From assembly GCA_028291545.1 (NCBI GenBank), contig JAQGHR010000004.1, forward strand, positions 82,834 to 146,833: 64,000 nt of DNA, read 5' to 3'. Position 1 is the stretch's first letter. Every line of letters starts with the position of its first letter. Shown here piece by piece: positions 15,833 through 25,288 of this stretch. The notes below the pieces were generated by a model. It did no database searches. It saw only the letters and a list, made by a program, of their open reading frames with translations, and was not told where the DNA came from. Position numbers and translations under genes: made by a program. This stretch comes from Planctomycetota bacterium. GTDB taxonomy: Bacteria; Planctomycetota; Planctomycetia; Isosphaerales; Isosphaeraceae.

Positions 15833-18800
15833 TTAGCGTTTCATGAGCATTTCATCGAGATTCAGCAGCACGTTGCCGACGACCGTCCATGCGGCCAGTT
15901 CCGCGACGTCGGCGTCCTTGGGCGCCGGCCCGATGGGCTCGGTGGCGAGCTTCAATGCCTTGGCGCGATCCTTCGAGAATTCCGCAAATGAGGTCTCAAA
16001 CAGCGCGACGAGTCGCGACACCTCTTCCTCACTGGCCTGTCTCGCCAGGCAGAGACGGAAACCGAGCCTCGCCTTCTCGGCGGGCGATTTCCCCCCGCTG
16101 ACCATACGACGAGACAAGGCCTGCGCAGACTCCACGTAAACCGGATCGTTCAGCGTGACCAGGGCCTGGAGCGGCGTGTTCGTTCGGGAGCGTCGGACCA
16201 GGCAGACCTCACGGTTCGGCGCGTCGAACGTGGTCATCGAGGGATACGGATTCGATCGTCGCCAGGTGGTATATAACCCGCGACGATAGCGATCTTCCCC
16301 CTTGCTCGTTTCCCAGTCAATCCCGCCGCCGAATGCCGCGCTCAAGCCGGAGGATGGCTGAGGAGGCTTGACGGGAGGCCCATACATCTTCGGGCTGAGC
16401 AGACCGCTCACGAACAGGGCCTGATCGCGAATCGTCTCGGCCGGCAGCCGGAAGCGCGGACCGCGGGCCACCAGGCGATTCTCGGGGTCGCGGACGCTCA
16501 TCTCGGGCGTGATTGCCGAGCGCTGCCGATAGGCCGCCGACGAGACGATCAGCTTCAGGAATGCCTTGAGATCCCAGCGGTTTGCGACTATCTCGGTGGC
16601 GAGCCAGTCGAGCAATTCCGGATGGGTCGGCAATTCACCTTGCGACCCGAAGTCCTCGCTCGTCGGCACCAGGCCGATGCCGAAAAGGGCGTCCCAGTAG
16701 CGATTGGCGATGACGCGTGGGGTCACCGGATTGTCGCCACTCACGAGCCAGCGCGCCAGCGTGAGACGATTGGCCGGCGCGTCGCTCGGCAGCGGGGGGA
16801 ACGCTGCGGGGACGCCTTCGGTCACCTCCGCGCCCAGATCCATGAAGTTGCCACGGTGCTGGATCTTCGTCTTCCTCCGGGCGGCGGAAGTGAGCTCGCG
16901 CAGGACCGGAAGGGTTGTGCTCGGCCTGAGTCCCGAAAGTTGTGTTTTCAGGGCAGCCAACCGGTCGCGCGGAACCTTGAGCTCCGGGGCAATCGATTCC
17001 AGATAGTAGCGGGTCAACTCGGCTTTCTGGGCGTCACTCCGCTTCTCGGGCGTCGTTCTCAAGATCGCCAGGATACTCGCGGGCGAACGAGCCGACTCGC
17101 CCGCCCGGTCGTCGTCCGACATCGTCAGGCGGAACCGGCCTAGCGTGTGCTTCTCCATCTTGTATATCTGTTCAATCGTGACTTTGAGAGTCGAACCTGG
17201 CTCAATCTTCTCGACGGCCATCGCCGGTATCAGAGTGAGGCTGTGGCTCGCTCCCGTCCCGCCGCCGATCGCCCAGCCGCGAGACGCAGTGTCCTTGCCA
17301 TCGAGCACGTTCGCCGCCTCGAACCCAGTCTGGGAATAATCGGCGAGGGCGCTCTTGAACGGAATCTCGCGTTCGCCGATGGGCGAAAGCTCGACGCTCG
17401 GATTCGGCGCGATTGCCACCGTTTGCGTCCAGACCGGCTCACGCCTGGCGTTCAGGATGATCACGCGAAAATCCGAGAGCCGACCCTGCAAGTTATTATC
17501 GGTCCGGTTCCAGATCGCGATCTTATCGATGGGCTGCTCGGCCTTGAGGTCCACCTCCCACCAGGGGTCGTCACCGCCGTCGGAATGCGTGGTGGATTTT
17601 GCCGACTCATAACGGCCATCGGTATTGCCGTCGATCGCCTTCTGCGCGGGACCGTCATACGCGGTGCCGCTCTGCCTGGCCGTACCCTTCGGCGCAATAT
17701 TTTCGGCCTCGTTGAACACCTGGACTTCGGCGAGCGACAGGTACTTACCCTTGCCGGGTAGCTCAATCCGCACATATTGGCCCGACTTCCGTGAATTGGA
17801 AGGCGGCCGGATCGTGGCTTTCACGCGTGAGACGACGAAATTCCCCGCCGCGTATCCGGGGCCTTTGTTCGGCAACGAGTCGTGCGGCAGAGCTTCGAGA
17901 CGGAGCGCGGTCAGACGAGGGGAGGGCAGGGGGGACTCAACCGTGTAGACGTCGGTTTTGTCGCGAGATTCCGCGAGGATCGATTGATCGTCTTTGAGTG
18001 CAAGCTTGGCCCCCGATCGCGCCGTAAGAACGGTCGGCTTCAGCGCTGTAACGAACAGGTCGTTCGCTAACGATCGCTCCCACCGCTCCTGGGCCGCCAG
18101 CAGCTCGGGCGTCGGAGTTCGTAGCGTGGTCTCCAGTTTGGCGACCTCCGCGACCCATTCCGCTTTCTGTCGCTTCTGCTCGTCGCTGTAGAGCGGGAGG
18201 ATCGGGCTCTCGTCGCCCCGATCGGCGTCTTCGGTGTTATTGAAGAACGCGTAGAGGCGAAAATATTCCTCCTGCGAAAGCGGATCATACTTATGATCGT
18301 GACATTGCGCGCACGCGATCGTCGTACCCATCCAGACCGACATCGTGGTGTTCACGCGATCGACGACGGCGACGCTGCGGAACTCCTCGTCGTTCGTGCC
18401 GCCCTCGTTGTTCGTGAGCGTGTTGCGGTGAAACGCGGTCGCGATCAGCTGGTCATCGGTGGCGTTGGGCAGTAGGTCGCCGGCAAGTTGCTCGACGGTG
18501 AACTGGTCGAATGGCTTGTTGGCGTTGAGGGAACGGACGACGTAATCGCGGTAGGGCCAGATGGTGCGCGCGGGGTCGTCGGCATATCCGGCGGAATCGG
18601 CATAGCGGGCGAGGTCGAGCCACATCCGAGCCCAATATTCGCCATAGGCGGGCTTCGCGAGCAGGCGATCGACGAGCTTTTCGTAGGCGTCCGGCCTGGG
18701 ATCGTTGATGAATTGGTCGACCTCATCCAGGCCCGGAGGCAATCCGGTGAGATCCAGCGAGAGGCGACGAATCAAGGTCGTCTTATCCGCCTCCTGCGAA

Positions 18801-19333
18801 GGGTTCCAGCCTTCGCGTTCCAGGCGGGCGAGGAGGAATCGGTCGATCGGATTCCTTGGCCACTTGACGTCGCGGACGTCGGGCAACGGCGGGCGGACGG
18901 GCTTAACATAGGCCCAATGCTTCGCGTACACGGCCCCTTGCTTCACCCACTCGGTCAGGATTTCAACCTCTTTCGGAGTGAGCTTCTTGCCGGACCTGGC
19001 AGGAGGCATGACCTCGTTCGCGTCGCCGGAAGAGATTCGACGGATCGCCTCGCTCTCGTCGGGGTTCCCACGAATCAGGGCGAAATGCCCCCCCAGATCG
19101 GCGAACGCTCCCTGTTCCGTATCCAGGCGCAAGGGCGTCTTCAAACCCTTCCGCTTGTTCGCGTCCGGCCCATGACATGCAAAGCATGCGTTGGAGAGGA
19201 TGGGCCGAATGTCCCGATTGAAGTCGATCGGCCTGACCGTCTTGTCGCTTGCCGCCGAGATGCCGCCGCTGCTTGTCGCGGCCACGAGTGCAAGGAAGAG
19301 TACGGCAACCGGCCTGGCGGTCGAGTATGGCAT
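15833..19333 (-). CDS. PSCyt1-DUF1549-DUF1553 cytochrome-like exported protein with internal discoidin-like domain
   Basis: This is a 1166-residue protein. After a signal peptide (about residues 1-28), the planctomycete cytochrome C domain has a haem-binding 'CFACH' near residue 50. The DUF1549 region follows ('PRNPIDRFLLARLE', 'LPPGLDEVDQF'), with a second CxxCH ('CAQCH') near residue 340. Residues of about 530-700 resemble an F5/8 type C carbohydrate-binding domain ('YVRIELPGKGKYLSLAEVQV', 'DPWWEVDL'). The C-terminal 350 residues are DUF1553 ('PRVIANRYWDALFG', 'RRSRTNTPLQAL'). It is probably periplasmic and paired with the downstream DUF1501 protein. The function is not established. Confidence 0.92.
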   Translation of the reverse strand: MPYSTARPVAVLFLALVAATSSGGISAASDKTVRPIDFNRDIRPILSNACFACHGPDANKRKGLKTPLRLDTEQGAFADLGGHFALIRGNPDESEAIRRISSGDANEVMPPARSGKKLTPKEVEILTEWVKQGAVYAKHWAYVKPVRPPLPDVRDVKWPRNPIDRFLLARLEREGWNPSQEADKTTLIRRLSLDLTGLPPGLDEVDQFINDPRPDAYEKLVDRLLAKPAYGEYWARMWLDLARYADSAGYADDPARTIWPYRDYVVRSLNANKPFDQFTVEQLAGDLLPNATDDQLIATAFHRNTLTNNEGGTNDEEFRSVAVVDRVNTTMSVWMGTTIACAQCHDHKYDPLSQEEYFRLYAFFNNTEDADRGDESPILPLYSDEQKRQKAEWVAEVAKLETTLRTPTPELLAAQERWERSLANDLFVTALKPTVLTARSGAKLALKDDQSILAESRDKTDVYTVESPLPSPRLTALRLEALPHDSLPNKGPGYAAGNFVVSRVKATIRPPSNSRKSGQYVRIELPGKGKYLSLAEVQVFNEAENIAPKGTARQSGTAYDGPAQKAIDGNTDGRYESAKSTTHSDGGDDPWWEVDLKAEQPIDKIAIWNRTDNNLQGRLSDFRVIILNARREPVWTQTVAIAPNPSVELSPIGEREIPFKSALADYSQTGFEAANVLDGKDTASRGWAIGGGTGASHSLTLIPAMAVEKIEPGSTLKVTIEQIYKMEKHTLGRFRLTMSDDDRAGESARSPASILAILRTTPEKRSDAQKAELTRYYLESIAPELKVPRDRLAALKTQLSGLRPSTTLPVLRELTSAARRKTKIQHRGNFMDLGAEVTEGVPAAFPPLPSDAPANRLTLARWLVSGDNPVTPRVIANRYWDALFGIGLVPTSEDFGSQGELPTHPELLDWLATEIVANRWDLKAFLKLIVSSAAYRQRSAITPEMSVRDPENRLVARGPRFRLPAETIRDQALFVSGLLSPKMYGPPVKPPQPSSGLSAAFGGGIDWETSKGEDRYRRGLYTTWRRSNPYPSMTTFDAPNREVCLVRRSRTNTPLQALVTLNDPVYVESAQALSRRMVSGGKSPAEKARLGFRLCLARQASEEEVSRLVALFETSFAEFSKDRAKALKLATEPIGPAPKDADVAELAAWTVVGNVLLNLDEMLMKR

Positions 19334-20060
19334 AGCGGGGACCGTCGATTCTGGAGGAACACGCGGTATGACGCGATGGCGGGATCAAACAGAAGTATAA
19401 CAGATCCCCGAGGCGGATTTCACGAGAAGAATTCTCTCGACCTTGGCGGAATCCTTCGCAATCGACCTTCCCGACTGTCCTGCTCGCCGTGCCGAATCCA
19501 CAGGCACCCCTCCACGGTGAACCCTCGGCCGCAAGTCATTGTAATTAAGTAGTTTTCATCACGACCGGTAGTGTCGCGCAAGCGATCTCGCCACCGAGTC
19601 AGGAGGCGGGGCCTTCTGTAGGTCCCAACGGCATGCACCACCCGGTTGCCCCATTGCACCCATTTTCCGCATCATTCACGAAGACCTGTCCACTTGAAAA
19701 AACTGTCTTTTTCGATGCGAGGCATGTCTGACATGCCCTGGTTTTGCATAGATGTCGTTTGCGTGCTTTCGGCTCCAGCCGCACGAATTGCCCGGCCAAG
19801 GTCTCCCACTTGACGCCTATGCCTTAGGGTGCCCGTGAAATGCAGTCGTGGCATGTGTGGGTATTTTAGCACGTTGAACGGCGATCCTCGGGGCGCGAGA
19901 CCGAGCCGTGGCGTTCTCCGCTCGTCGTGCCGGGCCTGCCAGCATGTTCCCCCCGAGGACTCCAGAATTCAGCGGTCGACGGGACAAGTTCGAACCCCAT
20001 CGAGTCACAAAGCTACGATAGGGTTCGGCCCGCTTTGCTCGGATTTCATCAGAGAACTAA
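19334..20060. other. Long intergenic region (727 bp)
   Basis: This is non-coding as far as can be seen. It holds the upstream region of the minus-strand DUF1553 gene and leads into the broken CRTAC1-like gene. Part of it (about 19640-19760) is less GC-rich than its surroundings. The one clear structure is the 17-bp palindrome listed separately. Short open frames on both strands give low-complexity Arg/Ser/Pro-rich translations with no family resemblance. Confidence 0.5.
19721..19737. promoter_or_regulatory. Perfect 8-bp-arm palindrome (possible operator)
   Basis: The sequence 'ggcatgtctgacatgcc' is two perfect 8-base inverted arms around a single T. A one-base centre favours a dimeric repressor site over an RNA hairpin. 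It lies about 320-340 bp upstream of the CRTAC1-like reading frame and about 390 bp upstream of the divergent DUF1553 gene. The binding protein is unknown. Confidence 0.3.
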
Positions 20061-22453
20061 ATGCGCATCGCCATCAAGTTTTGCGTGGCGGCGACCCTGT
20101 GTATTTCCGTTGCCGTCGCCTTCGCCGTCGTGGTGGGATTTTTCATCTAGGCTCCCCGGCGAGTCGGTCGGTCGTCGCGTCAAAGACGCGGCTCGTCCGC
20201 CGTCGAAGCGGGGGTCATGCCCGAGGTGACCATGGGCTCGTCACAGCCGGCCAGACCTCAAGGGATCTTCATCGATCGGAATGCCCTGGAAGACGGTGGT
20301 CTCGCCTTCGCCCAGCTCTACACCGGACCGATCCGCGATTCCCGCTCATTACATGAGCTACGTGACGCCGTCAGGGCACGTGGACGCCTGGGGTTGGCCG
20401 TCATGGGGGCGGAGTTCGACGAGCTTTATCTCGGCCCACACTCCTCAACGGAACGGATCGTCTATGGTGCCAAACTCCTCAAGAACGTGGGCCTACTGTC
20501 CATGTACGAGAACCGCTTTGACGAGGCGGCCGCCAGGTTCGACCAAGCCCTAGAAATCGGGAAGCGCGACGTCATTCCCTGGAAGGACCGCGCCGAGCTT
20601 CTGGCAATCCGGGGTGTGATCGCATTGCGGCATGGGAGGTCAGCAATTGCATCGCCTGCGTTGGTCCATCGAGTTGCATCTTTCCGATCGCACCCGAAGC
20701 TGCTCACACCCAGCAGGCCGGCTCGCGCGCGGCGATCGAGCACTTCACGGCCTACCTGGAGGAGTTGCCCGGCGACCTGCGTATCCGCTGGCTCCTGAAC
20801 ATCGCGTACATGACGGTGGGCGAATATCCCGAGAAGGTGCCGGCCAAGTACCTCGTGCCCATCGAGGGCTTTCAGTCGAAGATCAAGGCGGGACGCTTCG
20901 CTAATGTTGCGACCACAGCGGGCCTGACCGTTCGCGGCCCGAACTCGGCGGGCGGGAGTATCTTCGACGATTTCACGGGTGATGGGCTTCCCGACCTGCT
21001 CTCGACCTCGCTCGATGCCGATCGCGGAGCGAGCCTGTTTGTCAACCGGGGCGGCGGCAAGTTCAGCGACCAATCCAACCAGCCCGGTCTCGTCGATCAG
21101 ATCTACACTCTCAACCTTGCTCGTGCCGATTTCGACAACGACGGGGATCTCGACGTGGTCCTCCTGCGAGGTGCCTGGGACAGGCCCATGCGGCTCTCGC
21201 TGCTCCGAAATCAAGGTGACGGCAAGTTTGATGACGTGACCCTGACCAGCGGTCTTGCCGGGCCGATCTCCAGCGAGGCGGCTGCCTGGGGAGATTACGA
21301 CAACGACGGCCTGGTGGACCTCTTCGTTTGCGGCGAGTACTTCCCCCCCGATGGAGCCGGCGATGGGTTCCGGCCCGATCCTCGCAATCGGTGCCGCCGC
21401 TATCGCAACCGGGGGGATGGGACCTTCGTTGACGTGGCGGCGGATGCCGGAGTCGAGAATCTCCACAGCGCGAAGGGGGCGGCCTGGGGCGATTACGACG
21501 AAGACGGTCGTCTTGATCTCTTCGTCTCGAACATGGACGGGCCTTGCCGGCTCTACCACAACGAAGGGCGCGGAAAATTTCGTGACGTTGCCGCCTCCCT
21601 GGACGTGACGGCGGATTCGGGATTCGCCTGCTGGTTCTGGGACTACGACAATGACGGTCGCCTCGACCTCTTCGTGAGCAGCAAGGCCGTCTCCCTGGCG
21701 GAGGAGGTGGCCTTTGCCCTCAAAATGCCCGTCGAGACTCCGATCCACCCGCGGCTGTACCGAAATGTGGGAGCCAAGGGCTTCCGTGACGTGACCGCAG
21801 AAGTGGGCCTGGACCGTCCGACATCGCCGATGGGATGCAACCTGGGCGATGTTGACAATGACGGATTTCTCGATATCTACATCGGCACCGGCGGCATGGC
21901 ATTTTCCCATCTGGTCCCGAACTTGATGTTCGAGAACATGGAGGGGAGGCGATTTGAGGACGTGACGATGTCGTCCGGCACCGGCCATCTCCAGAAGGGC
22001 CACGGAATCACTTTCGCCGACTATGATGATGACGGCGATCTCGATCTATTCGTTGAGGCGGGCGGAGCGGTGCCCGGAGACGGCGCCTACAATATCCTGT
22101 TTCGTAATCCGGGGAACGGTCGCCACTGGCTCAAAATCAATCTGGTCGGGACCCGGACAAATCGCTCGGCGCTGGGGGCGAAGATCCGGGCGGACGTGAT
22201 CGGGGCCGATGGAAGCAAGCGCTCGATCTACCGAACCGTCGGCAACAATTCGAGTTTTGGCGGCAATAGCCTGGTGGAGTTGCTCGGCTTGAGAGACTCG
22301 ACGACGGTCGCGGAGCTCGAGGTGTCGTGGCCGACGAGCAAGACAAAGCAGATTTTCCATGACGTGGCCGGTGACCGGACGATCGAGATCGTCGAAGGGG
22401 CGGAAGGGGTCAAGGCGGTTACGCACTCGCCGGTCCCATCGATCAGACCGTGA
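20061..22453 (+). pseudogene. Broken CRTAC1-like TPR/FG-GAP/ASPIC-UnbV exported protein
   Basis: An N-terminal membrane anchor (ATG 20061, 29 residues) runs into an in-frame TAG at 20148-20150. The same frame is then open through a TPR-like region ('MYENRFDEAAARFDQALEIG') to about 20634. There the reading continues one frame over as 'NCIACVGPSSCIFPIAPEAA', matching the usual order of this family, so one G appears lost from the run at 20634-20636. The second part (open to 22453) contains at least six Asp-rich FG-GAP calcium-binding repeats ('DFDNDGDLDVV', 'DYDEDGRLDLFV') and a C-terminal ASPIC/UnbV domain. Frame evidence is strong for the 20634 shift. That the TAG interrupts the same gene is an inference, since translation could start at ATG 20217. 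Confidence 0.8.
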
Positions 22454-22532
22454 TGGTTCTCCATTTGGGAAAGTCGCTGATCAAGAGAGACTGCTCGTTG
22501 GCATCGGATGCTGAATTTCATACATTAAATAA

Positions 22533-22540
22533 TAAGAATA
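22533..22540. repeat. 8-bp target-site duplication, left copy
   Basis: 'taagaata' directly abuts the left inverted repeat of the IS1595-type element and is repeated exactly at 23372-23379. An 8-bp duplication is the norm for this IS family and marks a true insertion. Confidence 0.9.
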
Positions 22541-23371
22541 GGTGATTAGGGATTTTCTAGGGCAGCCGGTAGGCTGCTCTCATGGACCTCAACGCCTACG
22601 AACGACACCTCGTCGGCCTGCTGTGCTGGACTTGCCACGCCGCCACCGGGCCTTGCAACGCCCGCCAGCGGCAGTGCCCACGTTGCCGGAAGAAGTGGAG
22701 CTATGACCGTAGGCGGACGCAGTGGGAAATCCTCAAGGCGTTCTGCCTCAACGCAACCGCACACCACGCCGCCCGCTGCGCACGCTGCGACTACCGCACC
22801 GCCTACCGGGCCTACATGCACCTCCGCCTGACCCTGGGCGAGATGACCGCCGAGGAGAAGAGGCCACTGCTCGGAGAGTTGGAGCTGGACGAGTCGTACT
22901 TCGGAGGCAAGCGGAAGGGCAAGCGGGGCCGGGGTGCGGCCGGGAAAGTGGCCGTATTCGGCATCCTGGAGCGGGACGGCAAGGTCTACACCGTGGCCGT
23001 GCCGAACTGCAAGAAGGAGACCCTGATGGCGAGGATCACCGCCGCCACGGTCAAGGGGAGCGTCTTTTACACCGACGAGTTCGTCAGCTACAACGACCTG
23101 TCCCGCTACGGCAAGCATGTGCCGATCGACCACCGGCACGAGTTCGCCGACGGCGAGGCGCACATCAATGGCATCGAGGGTTTCTGGAGCTACGCCAAGC
23201 GGCTGCACCGGCTCTGCCACGGGGTGGACCGGGACAACTTCCCGGTGTACCTGGCCGAGTACGAGTTCCGGTACAATCACAGGGACGATCACTTGCTCAC
23301 CATCCTGTTCGACCGACTCTACAGGCCGCTCATCGAGAAAGGGCGGCTGCCCTAGAAAATCCCTAATCACC
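22541..23371 (+). mobile_element. Intact IS1595-family insertion sequence (831 bp)
   Basis: Both ends carry 28-bp perfect terminal inverted repeats (22541-22568 and 23344-23371), starting 'ggtgattagggattttc'. The element encodes one transposase (22582-23355), contains no passenger gene and is bounded by an exact 8-bp duplication. It sits in the gap between the broken CRTAC1-like gene and the broken metallo-beta-lactamase-fold gene. The perfect repeats and duplication indicate a recent insertion. Confidence 0.93.
22582..23355 (+). CDS. IS1595-family transposase (ISXO2-like DDE domain)
   Basis: This is a 257-residue transposase. The N-terminal zinc-ribbon-like region has paired cysteines ('CWTCH', 'CPRCRKKW') for DNA binding, and further cysteines lie in 'CARCDY'. 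The ISXO2-like catalytic domain follows, with Asp in 'LELDESYFGGKRKG', Asp in 'VFYTDEFVSYN' and the third motif 'HINGIEGFWSYAKRLH'. The length is in the usual range for short IS1595 members and the frame is uninterrupted, so the enzyme is probably functional. Its stop codon lies inside the right inverted repeat, a common economy in small IS elements. Confidence 0.93.
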   Translation: MDLNAYERHLVGLLCWTCHAATGPCNARQRQCPRCRKKWSYDRRRTQWEILKAFCLNATAHHAARCARCDYRTAYRAYMHLRLTLGEMTAEEKRPLLGELELDESYFGGKRKGKRGRGAAGKVAVFGILERDGKVYTVAVPNCKKETLMARITAATVKGSVFYTDEFVSYNDLSRYGKHVPIDHRHEFADGEAHINGIEGFWSYAKRLHRLCHGVDRDNFPVYLAEYEFRYNHRDDHLLTILFDRLYRPLIEKGRLP

Positions 23372-23379
23372 TAAGAATA
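23372..23379. repeat. 8-bp target-site duplication, right copy
   Basis: An exact copy of 'taagaata' directly follows the right inverted repeat of the IS1595-type element and pairs with 22533-22540. Confidence 0.9.
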
Positions 23380-23473
23380 ACATAGATTGAGCGCAAGACT
23401 CCAATACTCGGCTCCCGGTTCGCGTGACCGCATCGCCGGGGCTTCTTGCGGGATTGATGGGAGGTCAAGCTCG

Positions 23474-25071
23474 ATGATCCAATCACCGCGCGGTCGCGTC
23501 TGGCTCGCGACGGTGCTGGGCGCCCTGATCGGCGTGTCGGGCTACGCGGCCGCACGCCGCTGGCGTTCCCCGGACCCGGTGCCCCGGCTCGGCCCAGTAT
23601 CGTCCACCATCTTAACGGGTGTCTATATTTTGTGTAGTTTGGGGCCTTCCGCGAGTTACGTCGTCGAAACGACCGATGGGTTGGTCCTGGTCGACACGGG
23701 CCTCGATCAGGCCGCCACGCAACTCAAGGTGGAGATGAGCCGGCTGGGTCTGGATTGGAAAGCCGTGCGCGCGGTCTTGTTGACGCATGCCCACGGCGAT
23801 CATTCCGGCGGGGCCGAATATCTGCATTCGGCGGCTGGCGCAAAGGTCTATGCCGGCCGGGGCGACGCGGCCGTACTGAAGTCGGGAGGGCCGCGAGAGG
23901 CGTTTTTCAGCACGTTTTACATGCCGGATCAGGAGCCTCACCCGACCCGCGTGGATGTCGAACTCGTGGGCGGTGAGTCGATCTCCTTCGGTGACGTTCG
24001 ATTCCAGGCGCTAGCCATGCCGGGCCATACGCCTGGGAGCATTTGCTACCTGATGGAGAAGTCGAGCCAGCGAGTGCTGTTCGGCGGCGACGTCATCACC
24101 ATGCTCGCCGGGGACGGTAGCTCGCATCCCCGGGGGCTGAAGCCGCTCGGCACGTACTCGGCCTTCCTCCCGCCGCGTTATCGAGGCGATGCCAAGACCT
24201 ATCTCGCTTCACTTCGTAAATTGAGCGCGATGCCGGTTCCGGACCTCGTCCTCCCCGGTCATCCGCTCTCGGACCCCACTCCCCAGAGCCCACGTCTGAC
24301 CGAACAGCAATGGCAGGCGATGCTCGGAGGGGGAATTCGCGAGATGGAGACGCTGCTGGCACGATATCAGGCGGATGGAGCCAATTTCCTCGACGGGCAC
24401 CCTGGACGCCTCCTCGCCGATCTCTACTATCTCGGCGATTTTGAAGGGTTAGCCATCTACGCGTTCTTCGTCGGCGGGAAGCTCTTTCTCGTCGATGCAC
24501 CGGGCGGAGCCGGGCTGCTGGATTATGTGAAGGCACGGCTCCAGGAACTCGGCTTGCCCCCGGCCGATCCGACCGCCGTGTTGCTCACCTCGTGAAACGC
24601 GAATGACGTCGCCGGCCTCAAGCATCTGGTGGAAACGTGCCACGCCAAGGTGGTCACCCCCCCCCGGGTGTGTCCGCGATCCAGGCGATCTGTCCTACCG
24701 GCACCACGGTCGTCCCCACGACGGACCTCCCGAACCAGAATTGGTTCCGGGCCATGACGCTCCAGCTTGCCGGACGCGGATCGAATCCCGTCGCCTACCT
24801 GATCCCGCTGGCCGGGAAGAACGTCCTGTTCTCCGGGAGAATCCCCATCCTTTTCGATCACTACTCCGTCGAAGGCCTGTCGGTGACCCGGGAGAACGCG
24901 ATTGAATATCTGCTCTCGATCAACCAGCTTGAGGCGTTGAAACCCGACCTCTGGCTGCCCGCGGTCACTTCCGAAGATCAGAACAGTAATTTATATGATT
25001 ATCAATGGAAATATATCATCACGGACAATTATCGCGTGGGCCGCTCGATCCTCGAACAACAGCACCGATGA
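23474..25071 (+). pseudogene. Broken metallo-beta-lactamase-fold hydrolase with N-terminal anchor
   Basis: ATG 23474 (preceded by 'gggagg') opens a membrane anchor or signal ('RVWLATVLGALIGVSGYA') followed by an MBL fold. The zinc motif is 'HAHGDH' (residues 105-110), with 'MPGHTPGS', 'FGGDVI' and 'LPGHPLSD' completing the site. The frame meets TGA at 24593-24595 just after 'AVLLTS', yet the same frame continues with family-like sequence ('NANDVAGLKHLVETCHAKVVTP'). It then slips at the C9 run 24657-24665 into the frame that reads 'GVSAIQAICPTGTTVVP' and on to the stop at 25071. Intact length would be about 530 residues. The first 373 residues, including the whole zinc site, could still be made as a truncated protein. 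Confidence 0.8.
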
Positions 25072-25288
25072 GCCTCACGGGACATGATCACAGACGCAAC
25101 CGGCCTCAGGCGTCTTCACGCGAACGTTTGGAGACCCGGACGAACTCCGAGCGTGAATCCCGCCCCGTTGAGCCCTTCGGTTGCTACCGGGACCTCGATT
25201 CAGAGGGATCGCCGGGGACGCCGATGAAGTCAGCCCCTTCACCGCGTCCTCTCCGGCCGCTCGCCCGGGTCTGTGGGAAACTCAGGGA

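Noticed and set aside
20148..20150. TAG codons here and at 36308 as programmed readthrough or pyrrolysine
   Set aside because: Both fit TGG to TAG changes in decaying genes. Nothing else in the window points to amber recoding, and argG and others use standard stops.
19829..20356. Plus-strand open frame of 175 codons before the CRTAC1-like gene
   Set aside because: It is Arg/Ser-rich with no signal or domain and overlaps the membrane anchor and TPR region in a different frame.
24593..24595. TGA in the MBL gene as a selenocysteine codon
   Set aside because: No convincing SECIS-like hairpin directly follows, the position is outside the active site, and a second lesion (the C9 slip) lies nearby. 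Decay or sequence error is simpler.
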